In this document: positions 1 to 9,569 of the stretch, in pieces
Numbering within the stretch: the first letter of the stretch is position 1
Layout: each line of letters starts with the position of its first letter
DNA from: Salinibacterium xinjiangense
Lineage (GTDB): Bacteria; Actinomycetota; Actinomycetes; Actinomycetales; Microbacteriaceae
Length of the DNA: 64,000 nt
NCBI RefSeq assembly: GCF_014645015.1
Contig: NZ_BMLC01000001.1
Location: 1-64,000, forward strand
Reading direction: 5' to 3'
Made by a program: the position numbers and the translations under genes
Notes under the pieces: model-generated
Told to the model about the DNA's origin: nothing
Databases searched by the model: none
The model's input: the letters and a program-made list of their open reading frames with translations, nothing else

Positions 1-1
1 A

Positions 2-466
2 ACAACACCGGGTGCACCGTCGGGTGTGTCGGCTACGGCCGGTGACAGGCAGGCGACTGTGTCTTTCACCCCTCCGACCAGTGATGGCGGTTCAGCTATC
101 ACCGGATACACGGTTACTGCCACCGATACGACAACACCAGGCAATGGTGGGCAAATTGTTTCCGGTAGTAGCAGCCCGATCACCGTGACCGGCCTCACCA
201 ACGGGGACAGCTACACCTTCACGGTGACCGCAACCAACGCTGTTGGCACCGGTACCGGTACCGGCACCGGCCCCGCCTCCGACGCCTCCACCGCGGTCAC
301 ACCTTCACCACCGGCGGTCACACCCGCGGGATCAGTGCTGGCTGCTACCGGGACGGAACTGGCGCTACCCATGGGAGGGCTCGCCTTGCTTCTGCTGACA
401 GCCGGGCTCGTCGCCTTCGGCAGCGCACGGTTACTTCACCGCTCAAGGCAACAGCACACGAACTGA
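2..466 (+). CDS. C-terminal end of a fibronectin type III surface protein with LAXTG sorting signal (partial)
   Basis: The frame is already open at the left edge, so only the last ~155 residues of a larger exported protein are seen. One fibronectin type III domain is visible (from VSFTPPTSDGGSAITGY to the strand TFTVTATNAVG), followed by a Thr/Pro-rich linker, the pentapeptide LAATG, a hydrophobic helix (GGLALLLLTAGLVAFG) and a basic tail (RLLHRSRQQ). This order is that of a cell-wall sorting signal. LAXTG is the form recognised by class E sortases of high-GC Gram-positives, so the protein is inferred to be covalently wall anchored. A (GGTACC)n-like run encodes the GTGTGTGTG stretch. No sortase lies in the window. 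Confidence 0.85.
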   Translation, partial: TTPGAPSGVSATAGDRQATVSFTPPTSDGGSAITGYTVTATDTTTPGNGGQIVSGSSSPITVTGLTNGDSYTFTVTATNAVGTGTGTGTGPASDASTAVTPSPPAVTPAGSVLAATGTELALPMGGLALLLLTAGLVAFGSARLLHRSRQQHTN

Positions 467-1257
467 ACCCGACCACGAGGTTCGTGTCGTTATCTTTCCG
501 GTGAAAAGCTTCGACTACCCCAAAAAAATACCGCAACCGAGGTTCGTGAGCGTGCGGTTCGTAAGGGTGCGGTTTGTGTGGCTCTCGATCGGTTGAATGA
601 ATACCGGCCGTATTCAACCGGTCGAAGCAACACCTGATCATGGAGGTGATGGATGCGGGGTGATCCGTAAACTTCGACGTCGCCATTGTCGTCAAACAAC
701 ACGATCAGCGAATCAGAGCTCATCAAGCAAGTGTGTCGAACTGAGTTGCCCTCGACCGGCTTGAACCGCCCTGAATCGGACGATTATCCACAATCACAGC
801 GGACCGCCCGTAAGCCGGACCATCAACGGACACTCCCGCGTCGTTACTGGGATCGACGGCACGTTTCGGCGCAGGGTGCCCGTATAGGTGCCCCGTAAGG
901 AATTCGCGCTCAGGTACGTCATACGCGACACCAGTTCGACGCTGTAGACCGCCCTACGGACACGAGACGTCTCACGCTCCACTCCTCGCGCCGTCGACGA
1001 TCGCCGGGATCTCGCGGCCATGCGATTCTCATAACTACGTCTCGTAGCCCAATGCTGTGCCGAACCGCTAACGACCAGTTTTAGAACGACGATCTCTGCC
1101 TGGCAGGCAGAGACCAACCGAGCATCGGAGACAGTGGCCGGCGAACGGCTGAGTCCGTTCTACTTTCTTGCGAATCTCGTCAATCGAGATTCAGTAGGTA
1201 GCGCTCTGCGTTCGGAGGCCCACCAGCCGGGCGTGCAAGCTCAAGTCAGATTGAATT
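467..1257. other. Gene-poor, degenerate stretch
   Basis: No convincing gene. Around 530-590 short GTGCGGTTCGT-like units recur. A minus-strand frame at 490-726 (start MSSDSLIVLFDDNGDVEVYG) reads like coding sequence for about 50 residues but then runs into the repeats, and I recognise no family. It may be the remnant of a gene. Confidence 0.4.
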
Positions 1258-1833
1258 TCATGAAGGGAGGCCTCGAAACCTTCGCAGGCGAGCGTTGATG
1301 TAAAGACCCGTTGACTCCGGCTCGTGACCACACCAGACCTCGTGGATGATAATTTCGCGCTCCGCGATCATGACGAAGACGGGGAGCATCCGATAATCCA
1401 CGACTCGGGCAGCTCTGGCCAGATTTTTGGCCAGCTTCATCCCTTTTGCCTTGCTGAGGTCGAGATCGGGCTCGACGATTTGGAGTGCGCGCCGAACGGA
1501 CGCCAGAGTCTGAATTGCCCGAGCGTGCTCCTTTCGTCCGTCCCTGTGGTCCAAGTACCACGGGGCCTTCGACTCGTCCCGAGCCTGCGAGGCCTTGCGC
1601 TCTGAGACGCCGCTAACCGCATCGATTTCCGCCCATAACTTGGCCTCAGAGCGAATGGTCTCGGCCAGATCGGCCGCGGACACCCCATCCCTATGAGCTT
1701 CGAGAATATTTGGCATGAAAAAGTCAGCGAAGTGCGGGAAAGAGGCTGGGGAGGTGAGCCCGAGTGCGATGTCCACATCCATGACGTAGCAGTAGATAGA
1801 TAGCGCAGCGGTCGGCAATTTCACGTTCGGCAT
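1258..1833 (-). CDS. Hypothetical protein, 191 aa
   Basis: I do not recognise this protein. It starts MPNVKLPTAALSIYCYVMDV, is mostly predicted helical, contains no signal peptide or membrane segment, and has a Lys/Arg-rich middle (residues ~80-140). A TTAGGA ribosome binding site lies 7 bases before the ATG. It stands alone between two gene-poor stretches in the accessory part of the window, so it may be an orphan cargo gene. Confidence 0.6.
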   Translation of the reverse strand: MPNVKLPTAALSIYCYVMDVDIALGLTSPASFPHFADFFMPNILEAHRDGVSAADLAETIRSEAKLWAEIDAVSGVSERKASQARDESKAPWYLDHRDGRKEHARAIQTLASVRRALQIVEPDLDLSKAKGMKLAKNLARAARVVDYRMLPVFVMIAEREIIIHEVWCGHEPESTGLYINARLRRFRGLPS

Positions 1834-2305
1834 TTACGGTCCTAAAGTTCGATTTTTGAGCCACGAATGTGCCCCGGTTAACATGTGTGCGGCACTTCTC
1901 AACGTCATCAAAAAAATGCTGCTGAGTTTTCGCATCACCGAAATGGCGAACCGCAGTTGACACAGAGACGACCGTCAGTCGCGGTCTCAGACTGAAGCGT
2001 CTGGACGCTGCACGGTCCTCTTAGAAATTGAGGCAACTCCGGCCATCACGAGATGGCCGGGGTTCTTTCACTGTTTCATTTTTGACTACGGTTGCAGCGA
2101 ACCGAGCCGCGCCGACATGGTGATAGAGCCCGCAGCATCACACCTCACGTTCCTTGTGGACATTATGAAGATGGTCGCAAGGGCGGCGGCGTGGGATGAG
2201 ATCGATCGATCCTGTCCTCAGCCGCGGTGACTTGCTCGGTAGGCGCCTGAGGGAGCGAATCGTGAACACTCCCCCTTTGGAGACTCAAACAGCTCCGCGT
2301 AACTG
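1834..2305. other. Intergenic stretch with one strong hairpin
   Basis: No gene seen. The only clear structure is the hairpin at 2037-2067, listed separately. Confidence 0.5.
2037..2067 (+). terminator. Hairpin, terminator-like
   Basis: CCGGCCATC and GATGGCCGG form a 9-bp GC-rich stem around an ACGA loop, followed on the + strand by GGTTCTTTC. It looks like a rho-independent terminator read rightward, but no + strand gene ends before it. It may instead end a lost gene, or end a small RNA. Confidence 0.5.
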
Positions 2306-3121
2306 TCACCCGTTGGCGAAGAACGCCGCTACAGCATCAAAGATCGCCGGCTCGACGGTTTCGAGGTCACCTTCCCGGATGAGTTGGGCCGGTGCTGCGT
2401 CCTTCAGATTGGGATTCATACCCTGAAACCAGGCCTGGACGGTCCCCTGACTCTCCCACTGGAGCAGGATGGTGGTGACCCGATGCGCGAGCCGCAGCCG
2501 TTCCGCGACCTCGTCCGATGGGGCGGAGGTACCGTGCGCCCAATCGCGCAAGATGCGGGTCTCGTTCAGCGACGCTAGGTACGCCGTGAGCCGCGCGCCG
2601 AGGGTGAGACGCAGCCAGCTGACAACATCGACGATGTCCGTCGCAGGCTGTGAGTCGGCGCGCACCGGCGGGTTATCGATGACTTCGGTCGGCAGGCTTG
2701 CGAGCATCGTCTCGGCAACCGACTCGATGCTCCGATCGGATTCTGGAATCCGGTCCCCGGCAATGTTCGGGAGCTGATCGCTAACAGGTCGAAGCAGCTC
2801 CCAACGGACATCGTCGGAGTGCTCACGCACCTCGGGGGGCTCTTCGGTGATAGAGAGGATGGTTGCTGTCAGATGGGTCGTGGCGCCGCCCAAGTAGGAT
2901 TCGTCGGCGACGACCAGAAATCCTTGCCGGCCCACTTCCCACCCTGGACCGAGTTCACTCAGAACCCGCGGCGAGTAGTCGTAGCGCTCTGTAGTTGCAC
3001 CAGGTCCGGGGCGTCGCTCCCAGGTCGTCCGACCGGCAATATCGAGAATGTGCACGGTACCAGAGACTGTTTCGACCCGGTAGACGCCGCGTTTGCCCGG
3101 GAGTTTGTCAAGGTTGGTCAT
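2306..3121 (-). CDS. Protein with MbcA/Xre-type antitoxin-like C-terminal domain, 271 aa
   Basis: The ATG at 3121 is chosen over an upstream one because GGAG lies 5 bases before it. The N-terminal ~165 residues are unlike anything I recognise (MTNLDKLPGKRGVYRVETV, then a TWERRPGPG loop). From about residue 165 the sequence resembles the helical toxin-binding domain of Xre/MbcA/ParS (DUF2384-like) antitoxins: an HTH-like part (ILRDWAHGTSAPSDEVAERL) followed by WFQGMNPNLKDAAPAQLI and a closing acidic helix. In that family the NPxL...P..L pattern is the hallmark. The usual partner, a RES-domain toxin, is absent next door. Function is inferred only from this resemblance. Confidence 0.6.
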   Translation of the reverse strand: MTNLDKLPGKRGVYRVETVSGTVHILDIAGRTTWERRPGPGATTERYDYSPRVLSELGPGWEVGRQGFLVVADESYLGGATTHLTATILSITEEPPEVREHSDDVRWELLRPVSDQLPNIAGDRIPESDRSIESVAETMLASLPTEVIDNPPVRADSQPATDIVDVVSWLRLTLGARLTAYLASLNETRILRDWAHGTSAPSDEVAERLRLAHRVTTILLQWESQGTVQAWFQGMNPNLKDAAPAQLIREGDLETVEPAIFDAVAAFFANG

Positions 3122-3606
3122 GTCACTCCATTCGCGTGCATCGATTGTCTCGACTAGGAATTCGTGCGGAGTCCGGACGCTCTGGTCCACCAATGGTCTT
3201 GCCTCCGCGACGAGCCGCACCGTCGACTGAGGCTCAGCATCCCCAATGCTCGGACGTTCGTCACAATATCCGGATGACTAGTGCGAAGGTTCCCGTTGTG
3301 GAAGACAGGATTGCGGGCCTGTCGCTCACCCGACGCGCAGTTCCGAAGCCGCACGACCTGTCTCGCCTCACCAGACGACGAAAAGACGCCGGCCCCGCGC
3401 CGAGGAGTGTCCGCACATTGAGGCTTGCTTCACTAGCCTCAGCTGATGAACCGTGCCGTCGCGATGGGATTCGCCACTACGAGCGCGGGCCTTGCTCGTC
3501 GGCGCTGGCCCATACTTCGGTCGCCGTGTGGCGAATATCTTCTCGAGAAGGGCGAAGACGGAAGTTTTCCCGCCGGCCACAATTCGTTCCTCGATCTAAT
3601 GAAACG
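3122..3606. other. Degenerate intergenic stretch
   Basis: No complete gene. A minus-strand frame around 3370-3590 contains the short coding-like stretch AGGKTSVFALLEKIFATRR but has no start or family match that I can name. It may be debris from the same island as the hsdR remnant to its right. Confidence 0.4.
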
Positions 3607-4080
3607 TTAGTAGTGCTCCCCTACGTGCCCCAGGGCCTTCTCGGACACGTTGTTGTCGCGAACCTTGAACTGAACTTACAGCGTCTTGCGGAGCACCCTC
3701 CGACTTTCCTGATCGCCTCAAATTGTGGTTTGCCAGCCCTCAAAGCGCACAGCGCGAACAACCTCGTCGATCCGGTTGACGATGTTAACGACGATGATCG
3801 GTTTCTGATCGGTCTTGAGAGCCTCGGACAATTCCGTTAGCGCAGCCTTGCCCTGCTCCTCACGCGGGACTTCTTTAAGTACCTTCACGGCCGCCACCGT
3901 GTCTCGCGCGAGCTCGAGAAGTTCCCACAAAAAGTCGAGGCTTGATTGTTGGATGTCGGCGTACCTGTCGCGAAGCGCGTTCAGGCGCTGACCCAACTCG
4001 ATGAGAACAAGGTTGTTGAGGTGGCGCGCGATCCTGGCGGTGATTCTTTTCTCAACTTCCTTGGGCGGAATGTCAATGGG
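3607..4080 (-). pseudogene. hsdR: C-terminal remnant of type I restriction enzyme subunit R
   Basis: Read leftward from about 4080, the frame gives the end of a HsdR subunit: IPPKEVEKRITARIARHLN, then ELLELARDTVAAVK, KAALTELSEALKTDQKPIIV, and NRIDEVVRAVRFEGWQTT. This is the helical C-terminal region that follows the helicase domains in type I enzymes. The frame meets a stop (TGA, 3718-3720) just after GWQTTI, continues in the same frame through RRVLRKTL, hits TAA, then reads VQFKVRDNNVSEKALGHV to a final stop at 3607. The nuclease and helicase parts are missing, and no hsdM or hsdS remains. It is a dead remnant. Confidence 0.8.
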
Positions 4081-4291
4081 GTGCGCTGCGCTGGCCTTGC
4101 GCTCTCGGCAACTCAAACCGTTTCTGGATGAACCTGCAGAGTCGATACGATCTCGACATCGCAGTCTCGAGGCTCCGGGCCGGATTGGATCTAATCCGGT
4201 AACTTTCGGCTCGACCGCCTGGCTCCTCGGCCAGCGATACGATGTCATCGCCGGCGCGACACCGCAAACGCCAGATAGACGACGACTCAAT

Positions 4292-5227
4292 ATGCAATTT
4301 GGAGGAACCATCGCCCTTTTCGGCCGTAAGAACCCAGCTCAAGAGGACGTCCCATCCGCCATTGCCAGGATCGCGCGACAGCATCTCGCCGAGCTGGGCT
4401 TCGAGACCACCATCGATCTCGTCAAGGAACCGCTCAACCCACATCTGATGGCCGCGGACGGCTTGGTCTTCCCGCTGTACAACCTGATCGGGTCGTGCAG
4501 GGATCAGCCGCAACGAAAGTGGCGGGTCATTGTGGCCAACCACCTGGCCAAAATTTTGAGTTCACGGGCCAACCAACCACCCGAACAGCTCGACGCAGGA
4601 ATGCTCCGACGTCAGGTGCGCACCCGACTGCTCTCAGCCGGAGAAGACGGTCAGATCGACCTGAGCTACGCCCGGCCATTTGCGCCCGGCCTCGTTATAG
4701 CCCTCTGCATCGACTACCCCGAAGCCGTAGAAACGATCAACAGCTCGACGATAAGCAAGCTATCGCTCACGCCAGATGAGGCGTTCCGTGCCGGCCAGGA
4801 AAACACCAACGCAGAACCAATTGATGAGCGAACGGAGATTGCGCCAGGCGTCTGGGCCCTGGCTGGTGCTTCGCTGTTTGTCGCATCGAAGGTTATTGAT
4901 CTCGACGCCCTCATCCACACCAGCATTGGCCCCGCCCCAGACGGCATCGTGTTCGCAACTCCGCACCGCGGCCTGCTGGTTTACGTGAAACCGGAGGGGC
5001 CAGACTTCGCCGAGGCGGTTCAAACACTCCTGATTGCCGTCGACAACATGGCACGCGATTCGAACGCTTCATTGCCTGGCGGACTTCTGAGCCCCGCTGT
5101 CTACTACATCAACGAAGGAACAGTTGACGTCATCGGAGGACGTGCGACCGATAACGACCAGCTACACATCAGCGCGTCTGGAAGATTTGGTGAACTTCTT
5201 GAGAAGTGGGCGAGTTCCTCCAACTAG
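4292..5227 (+). CDS. Conserved-looking hypothetical protein, ~311 aa
   Basis: I do not recognise the family with confidence; the layout vaguely recalls DUF1444-type cytoplasmic proteins. It has no signal peptide or membrane span. The open frame extends back to 4001, but that part lies antisense to the hsdR remnant and reads poorly. The ATG at 4292 (MQFGGTIALFGRKNPAQED) marks where coding-like sequence begins, though it lacks a clear ribosome binding site and a GGAGG lies just after it, so the exact start is uncertain. Notable segments are LVFPLYNLIGSCRDQPQRKW and DGIVFATPHRGLLVYV. Confidence 0.6.
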   Translation: MQFGGTIALFGRKNPAQEDVPSAIARIARQHLAELGFETTIDLVKEPLNPHLMAADGLVFPLYNLIGSCRDQPQRKWRVIVANHLAKILSSRANQPPEQLDAGMLRRQVRTRLLSAGEDGQIDLSYARPFAPGLVIALCIDYPEAVETINSSTISKLSLTPDEAFRAGQENTNAEPIDERTEIAPGVWALAGASLFVASKVIDLDALIHTSIGPAPDGIVFATPHRGLLVYVKPEGPDFAEAVQTLLIAVDNMARDSNASLPGGLLSPAVYYINEGTVDVIGGRATDNDQLHISASGRFGELLEKWASSSN

Positions 5228-5375
5228 AAAGATCTACGCGGCAAAACGCCGCTCGCTCGGAGGCCAAACGTTTCAATCCTGAAGCTCCAAACCGCAAACG
5301 ATTAGGCACTTCGGGAGCGAGATGACACGCCGTTAAGCCTAGTTCTCTCTCTCTCGGTGTGAAGATCAGGCGGAG

Positions 5376-5579
5376 ATGGATGCTCGGTCGAAGCGTAGCT
5401 CGTGCTTGATTGGTGCCGAGTATCCGGGGGTGCCAGTGGCGGTGTTGCAGGTTGTAGAAAATCTTGAGAACAGCAAATATCGCGTTCGCTGGGTCGAGGA
5501 GGACTCCCCATTTCATTCGATTCAGCAGCTCGATCTGCATGCTCGGCCAGAAGAATTCTTGCTAATCGAGTTGTCGTAG
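5376..5579 (+). CDS. Small ORF, possibly a gene fragment, 67 aa
   Basis: Reads MDARSKRSSCLIGAEYPGVP... then VVENLENSKYRVRWVEEDSP. The composition and codon use look coding, and it has the feel of the first domain of a longer protein cut off by the adjacent IS3 remnant, which begins about 20 bases after the stop. No family is recognised and no clear ribosome binding site is seen. Confidence 0.35.
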   Translation: MDARSKRSSCLIGAEYPGVPVAVLQVVENLENSKYRVRWVEEDSPFHSIQQLDLHARPEEFLLIELS

Positions 5580-5596
5580 CGACGGGAGATTGTTCG

Positions 5597-6096
5597 ATGT
5601 CGAGGGCATTGACGATGAGATTCGACGGCGGGATTCGAGTCCTGCGCGTTGTCGACCGACCAACCGACGATTTTCCGGCAGAGAGCGTCCATCACGGCGC
5701 ACCGAAAGACTTTTCCTTCTCTCATGGGATGTTCCGCGATGTCCGTTACCCAAGGTTCATTCGGAGAGGGCCGGTGGGATGTGCGGTGGACAAGGTCGTC
5801 GGCGGTTGCCACCGCGTGCAGCCGTTTGATCTTCGCTGGCTCCGGAAGCCCAGCAATCCGGGCATGAATCCCCAGAACGGAGACGAGCCGCTCGCTCACC
5901 CGAACGCTCATTCCGAGGATGAGTTCCGCGTGCACACGCCGGAGAGCAGAGGTTTGCCATGGGGCAGCGTGAACCTCCCGGGTCAATCCGGCCAGCCGCG
6001 GCCGCCGCACTCACGCCCCAGCTCGACGGCCGCGGTCGTGATTGGTTTACCGGCAGAAACGACAGCGACTGCTCGCATCCGGAACTCAGCGGAAAA
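5597..6096 (-). pseudogene. IS3-family transposase remnant (OrfA start fused to OrfB, frameshifted)
   Basis: From 6096 leftward the frame begins with the OrfA helix-turn-helix start (FSAEFRMRAVAVVSAGKPIT, ending AAVELGRE), then jumps into OrfB in another frame: RVHAELILGMSVRVSERLVS, GLPEPAKIKRLHAVATADDL, NEPWVTDIAEHP and AVMDALCRKIVGWSVDNAQ. The D of VTDI and the D of AVMD correspond to the first two acidic residues of the DDE catalytic core. A further frameshift leads into NLIVNALDIE near 5600, after which the element stops; the final Glu region is missing. Most of OrfA and the first part of OrfB are deleted, so the element is inactive. Confidence 0.8.
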
Positions 6097-6309
6097 GGGT
6101 CCTGACATCGATAAAGCCCTCAAAGAGAGCCTCCGCCAACAGACCATTTGGGGTAACCAAACCATGGGGCAGGACACAAACCATGGGGCACGTCAACGAG
6201 TCAACTAGATCAACAGCAAACTCGTTCCACACCGAATGTTTTGCGCGTGGCCCGCATTTGTGAAGCTGGTGAGAATTTGGGCCCTTTCACTGCTGGGGCG
6301 AGAGTCAGA

Positions 6310-7314
6310 TCACCTCGACTGTGCGATGTGCAGGAGGTGGGATGCAAGATCCGGGTTGTGTGCGCGCCGCAGCGGAGTGGATCCTTGGCGCATCAGTGTC
6401 ACGACGAGTTGGTAGACCGAGTCGAGCACTGAGCGTTCTTGCAGGAGCTTCACCGCTTGGGAGACCTCCGGTATCTGCACAGTTTGAATGCCAGGAAGCG
6501 CGCGATAGGCAGCATCCGCTACCGAGCTGGTATCGAGCCCGACTCGCCGAAGTGCGCGAGCAAGGCCCCTCGTGGTGCCAGGGGCGAGATTGAGGAAGCT
6601 GGGGTATTCGGGCCCAACGCTGGAGTTGCTGTCTTCGAACGTACGCAAGACTTCAACCCGCCCAGCACTCAGCGTCGCCAGCCGACGCCACCCTGGCACC
6701 ATATTTGTCGCGGGCAACGCACTCACGGACCACAGCACTCCCTGGCTCAACGATGGCGACGGGATCGCCTCCTTGACTACGGTCGCGAACAGTTCCGCGA
6801 CTTCGTCAAAGCCCGGAACGCTGGCGAGTTTGTCGAAGGCAGCCCGCTGGCGATCGGAGCTCTCCGCAGAGCGCGGCAACTCACCGATTCCTCCTCGACG
6901 GGTGCGATCCCACGGCAGCGTGAGTGACTGCCCCTCACGGACGGACACGACGAGATCCTGTTCGCCGCCCGGCCGGGAGGTAAGAAGCTTGTTGCGTAAC
7001 GGACGCGTCTTCTGCGCCAACTGGATCGTAGCGAGCTCGAATTCATCGAGCCGTTCCGGCGGGCAAGCGGCAAATCGGACGACGATCGCGTCGCTCCATC
7101 GGCGTCGGTGTGTGGCGAGTCTGGATCGCGTCGAGACTGACTGCCCGACGTAGGAGTATCCGTCCTCAAAATCGATCCAGTAGATACCGCAGCGTGACTC
7201 ACCGTCCGCGAGCAAGGCCAAGGAGTCGTTCTTGGACATCCTGTGCTCAACAAAATGCAACTCGGCCGCTGGCGTTGCATCGATATGCGGTGCGGTGGGA
7301 ATTGCCTCGGTCAT
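6310..7314 (-). CDS. GIY-YIG domain protein, ~334 aa
   Basis: The N-terminal third carries a GIY-YIG nuclease-type module: CGIYWIDFEDGYSYVGQS (residues ~42-59), then an Arg (STRSRL) and a His (ATHRRRW), and a later Glu in DEFELATIQLAQ. These are the positions of the tyrosines, Arg and metal-binding Glu in the superfamily. The remaining ~220 residues are not recognised. The ATG at 7314 is preferred to one at 7395, but neither has a strong ribosome binding site. A decayed copy of part of this gene lies at 17357-17462. Role unknown: solitary GIY-YIG proteins can be restriction, repair or homing nucleases, and nothing nearby decides between them. Confidence 0.65.
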   Translation of the reverse strand: MTEAIPTAPHIDATPAAELHFVEHRMSKNDSLALLADGESRCGIYWIDFEDGYSYVGQSVSTRSRLATHRRRWSDAIVVRFAACPPERLDEFELATIQLAQKTRPLRNKLLTSRPGGEQDLVVSVREGQSLTLPWDRTRRGGIGELPRSAESSDRQRAAFDKLASVPGFDEVAELFATVVKEAIPSPSLSQGVLWSVSALPATNMVPGWRRLATLSAGRVEVLRTFEDSNSSVGPEYPSFLNLAPGTTRGLARALRRVGLDTSSVADAAYRALPGIQTVQIPEVSQAVKLLQERSVLDSVYQLVVTLMRQGSTPLRRAHNPDLASHLLHIAQSR

Positions 7315-7725
7315 GATGCGAGAGTACTGGCCCGGCTGAGAGCGGTCGTTCGCAGATAACGCATTTCGCCGATAACAGCACCTATGCCAGCACATAGCGT
7401 TGATCGCGATGCTGATTCGAATTCCCGGCCACTGCCCGCATCACTAGAACGATGCAGTCTTCGCGCGCGTCTCGTGGGGTGGTGCACATTTTGGCCGCTG
7501 AGCGTTCAGTTTTAGAACTGAAAAACCATCACAAAATCGCCGGTTTGGCTCTGGCATCGACTTCGCGCGTTGCCCAACCTGCGGCAGGAAGACGCTACTG
7601 GCTTGGAAACCGATCCTCTTTGCGATGGGACAGGCTTTCGCCCCGGCGCCGACTACCGGGATGCTGCACCTCGCTCACGCCCCGTGCCCTTGTCCCCATT
7701 GAGCACTACCCGGTAACTTGTGTCC
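7315..7725. other. Divergent intergenic region
   Basis: No gene seen. At its right end TTGTCC (7690-7695), an 18-base spacer and TAACTT (7714-7719) form a plausible promoter whose transcript would start at or next to the ATG at 7726. Confidence 0.45.
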
Positions 7726-8568
7726 ATGACCGATGAGGCAGATTCGGCAAGTGTCTTGACCTGGCACGAACGAGCGAGTCGGAAGCAAGCTACAGCCTTG
7801 GCTCGCGTCGTATCGATTGTGCTCTTCACCGGTGCGCTCGTTGCTCTGGTCGCGACGACACCGCTGGCTGCCAATCCGACCCCTTCCTCGACTCGGACAA
7901 CCACGGAAGAAGTCACCTACGCGCCCGCGGGCCGCACCCGGGTTCACACCCAGTCCACTGTTGAAGCCGATCCTCTAGAGGACCAGAGCTTGTTGACGCG
8001 CATGTTCTCCAGTGGCGCTTCGCCCTTGCTTTTCCAAGTCCTTCTGGCGGGCGCCGGCGCATTCGTCTTTGGAGCGTTCGTCCAGCGAATTTGGCTTGGA
8101 GAGTACGGCCTCACGATCGGGCCAGTTTCGCTTCCTGCGCTTCCGGCAATCACGGAAAAGACTGCCTCTGAGGTCGCCGATTCCATCAAGGAGTCACCTC
8201 GACTCGAGGATCTGCCCGGTCCGGGTCGGCGCGGACCGCAACCGGCGCCGCAGTTCCAAGCCATAGCTGATAATCGTCTTGCTCTTATCAGCATCCGCAT
8301 TGAGCTCGAAGAAAAGCTTCGAAACCTCGCCGTCGCGGTAGGCGTAGACAAGGAAGTGGAGCTCGAAAAGATCCCCGCACGACTCGTTCGCTTGGACATC
8401 ATTGACGATGCGGGCGCCAACGGCATTCTGAAGTTTCTTGACGCCGGCGATCGGATTGTAGCCGGCGCGAAGGTCGAACCGGCGGCCGCCGTCACCCTGC
8501 GCAGTCAAGCGTTCCTTCTCCTGAATGGGCTTGACGTTCTCCGCTCGCGCGCCCTGCTGGAACCGTAG
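7726..8568 (+). CDS. Two-pass membrane protein with cytoplasmic helical domain, 280 aa
   Basis: Two hydrophobic segments are clear (VVSIVLFTGALVALVATTPL near residues 28-47; LLFQVLLAGAGAFVFGAFVQ near 100-119). After the second comes a Pro-rich linker (PGPGRRGPQPAP) and a ~110-residue helical tail with RLALISIRIELEEKLRNLAV and a conserved-looking LRSQAFLLLNGLDVL. The tail resembles helical domains found at the end of many bacterial membrane proteins (DUF4145/HEPN-like), but this is only a resemblance. ATG 7726 is favoured over the GTG six bases upstream because TAACTT lies six bases before it, suggesting a leaderless mRNA. The next gene follows 25 bases later on the same strand and may be co-transcribed. 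Confidence 0.6.
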   Translation: MTDEADSASVLTWHERASRKQATALARVVSIVLFTGALVALVATTPLAANPTPSSTRTTTEEVTYAPAGRTRVHTQSTVEADPLEDQSLLTRMFSSGASPLLFQVLLAGAGAFVFGAFVQRIWLGEYGLTIGPVSLPALPAITEKTASEVADSIKESPRLEDLPGPGRRGPQPAPQFQAIADNRLALISIRIELEEKLRNLAVAVGVDKEVELEKIPARLVRLDIIDDAGANGILKFLDAGDRIVAGAKVEPAAAVTLRSQAFLLLNGLDVLRSRALLEP

Positions 8569-8593
8569 TTGCACCCTATTCGAGGAACTCCAG

Positions 8594-9220
8594 ATGGACC
8601 ATGAGCAAGAACACATAAAACAAAATGAGTTTGGCAGGGCTGTTTTCGCGCACCTGCAACGCGAAACTTCAAGCCGATGGGACTTCCTCGCTGTTGCCCA
8701 GGACTTGAATCCGCTCACCTTTTGGCAGCCAGAAGCAAGTGAAATAGCCAGGGGAGCTGCACGCAACGCTGCGGGTGAGGTGAAGCACGTCTTTGTGTCC
8801 ACGCCTCCTGGCGCGACCCCGGTCTGTTGGATGCCGACTCCCGCCAACGACTGGGGTTCGCCCGTCGCCTTATTAAAAGCGATAGTGAACGTAGACGGAA
8901 CAACGCTACTGGGAGCGGAGCCCGAGTCTGGCCTGACTTCCTTCAAACCCGCAGTCGAGCGGCTCTTTGAGACAGTGTGCTACCGCGATTCTCGAGGCCA
9001 CAGAGTCACCACGGTAGGCGCTGCAGATGGTGGTGAAACCACGGTTATGGTCGATTGGGACAGCTCCATCGTGATGTTTTGGATCGATTCCCCCGGAACG
9101 AAGCGGATGCTTGCAGTGGCTGCCTGTCTTCCTCGGGGTGGACTTGCCGCTACCGTCGTCGACATTGATCTGCGACCCATTTTTTCTGGGAGTGCTCTCC
9201 AACGAAAGCTTGACCGTTAG
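8594..9220 (+). CDS. Hypothetical protein, 208 aa
   Basis: Starts MDHEQEHIKQNEFGRAVF behind a GAGGA ribosome binding site 7 bases upstream; the longer open frame from 8525 overlaps the previous gene and is not needed. Soluble, with no signal peptide. Segments such as LKAIVNVDGTTLLGAEPESG, VMVDWDSSIVMFWID and MLAVAACLPRGGLAATVVDI look like beta strands of a compact domain. I do not recognise a family. Likely in an operon with the membrane protein before it. Confidence 0.55.
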   Translation: MDHEQEHIKQNEFGRAVFAHLQRETSSRWDFLAVAQDLNPLTFWQPEASEIARGAARNAAGEVKHVFVSTPPGATPVCWMPTPANDWGSPVALLKAIVNVDGTTLLGAEPESGLTSFKPAVERLFETVCYRDSRGHRVTTVGAADGGETTVMVDWDSSIVMFWIDSPGTKRMLAVAACLPRGGLAATVVDIDLRPIFSGSALQRKLDR

Positions 9221-9569
9221 CATCGGCTCGGCTGCACAGAATAGGTGTCATTTTTACGTGCCCCACAAGTTAGTTACCTCAACCCCGAGTAGTCCCGTTA
9301 GCGATTTTGCCGTCGCGTCGATTGCGTGCGAGCCGCTTTGAGTGGAGGAGGCCCCGAACCAGGAATACAGGCTCCATTCATGCGATCGCGGTGCGCTGTG
9401 GACGCTGGTTCCCGACGCATTTCGAAGACATAGTTGATCAGGCCATCTCCGGCTGGTTGGAATACTTGCTATTGATTCCTGGAACGGGCCCGCGACGGCT
9501 AATGGTATGCCCAGCGTTCGCGGGGCTAGATGGATTCTTCGAACCACGCACGTTGTTGAGACAGCGAAC

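Noticed and set aside
5376-5579. Defence-system gene fragment
   Set aside because: The short sequence gave a vague feeling of a helicase-associated domain but no motif to support it; kept only as a low-confidence small ORF.
9440-9560. tRNA-like GGTTCGAA on the minus strand
   Set aside because: No matching T-arm stem, acceptor stem or anticodon arm could be drawn; not a tRNA.
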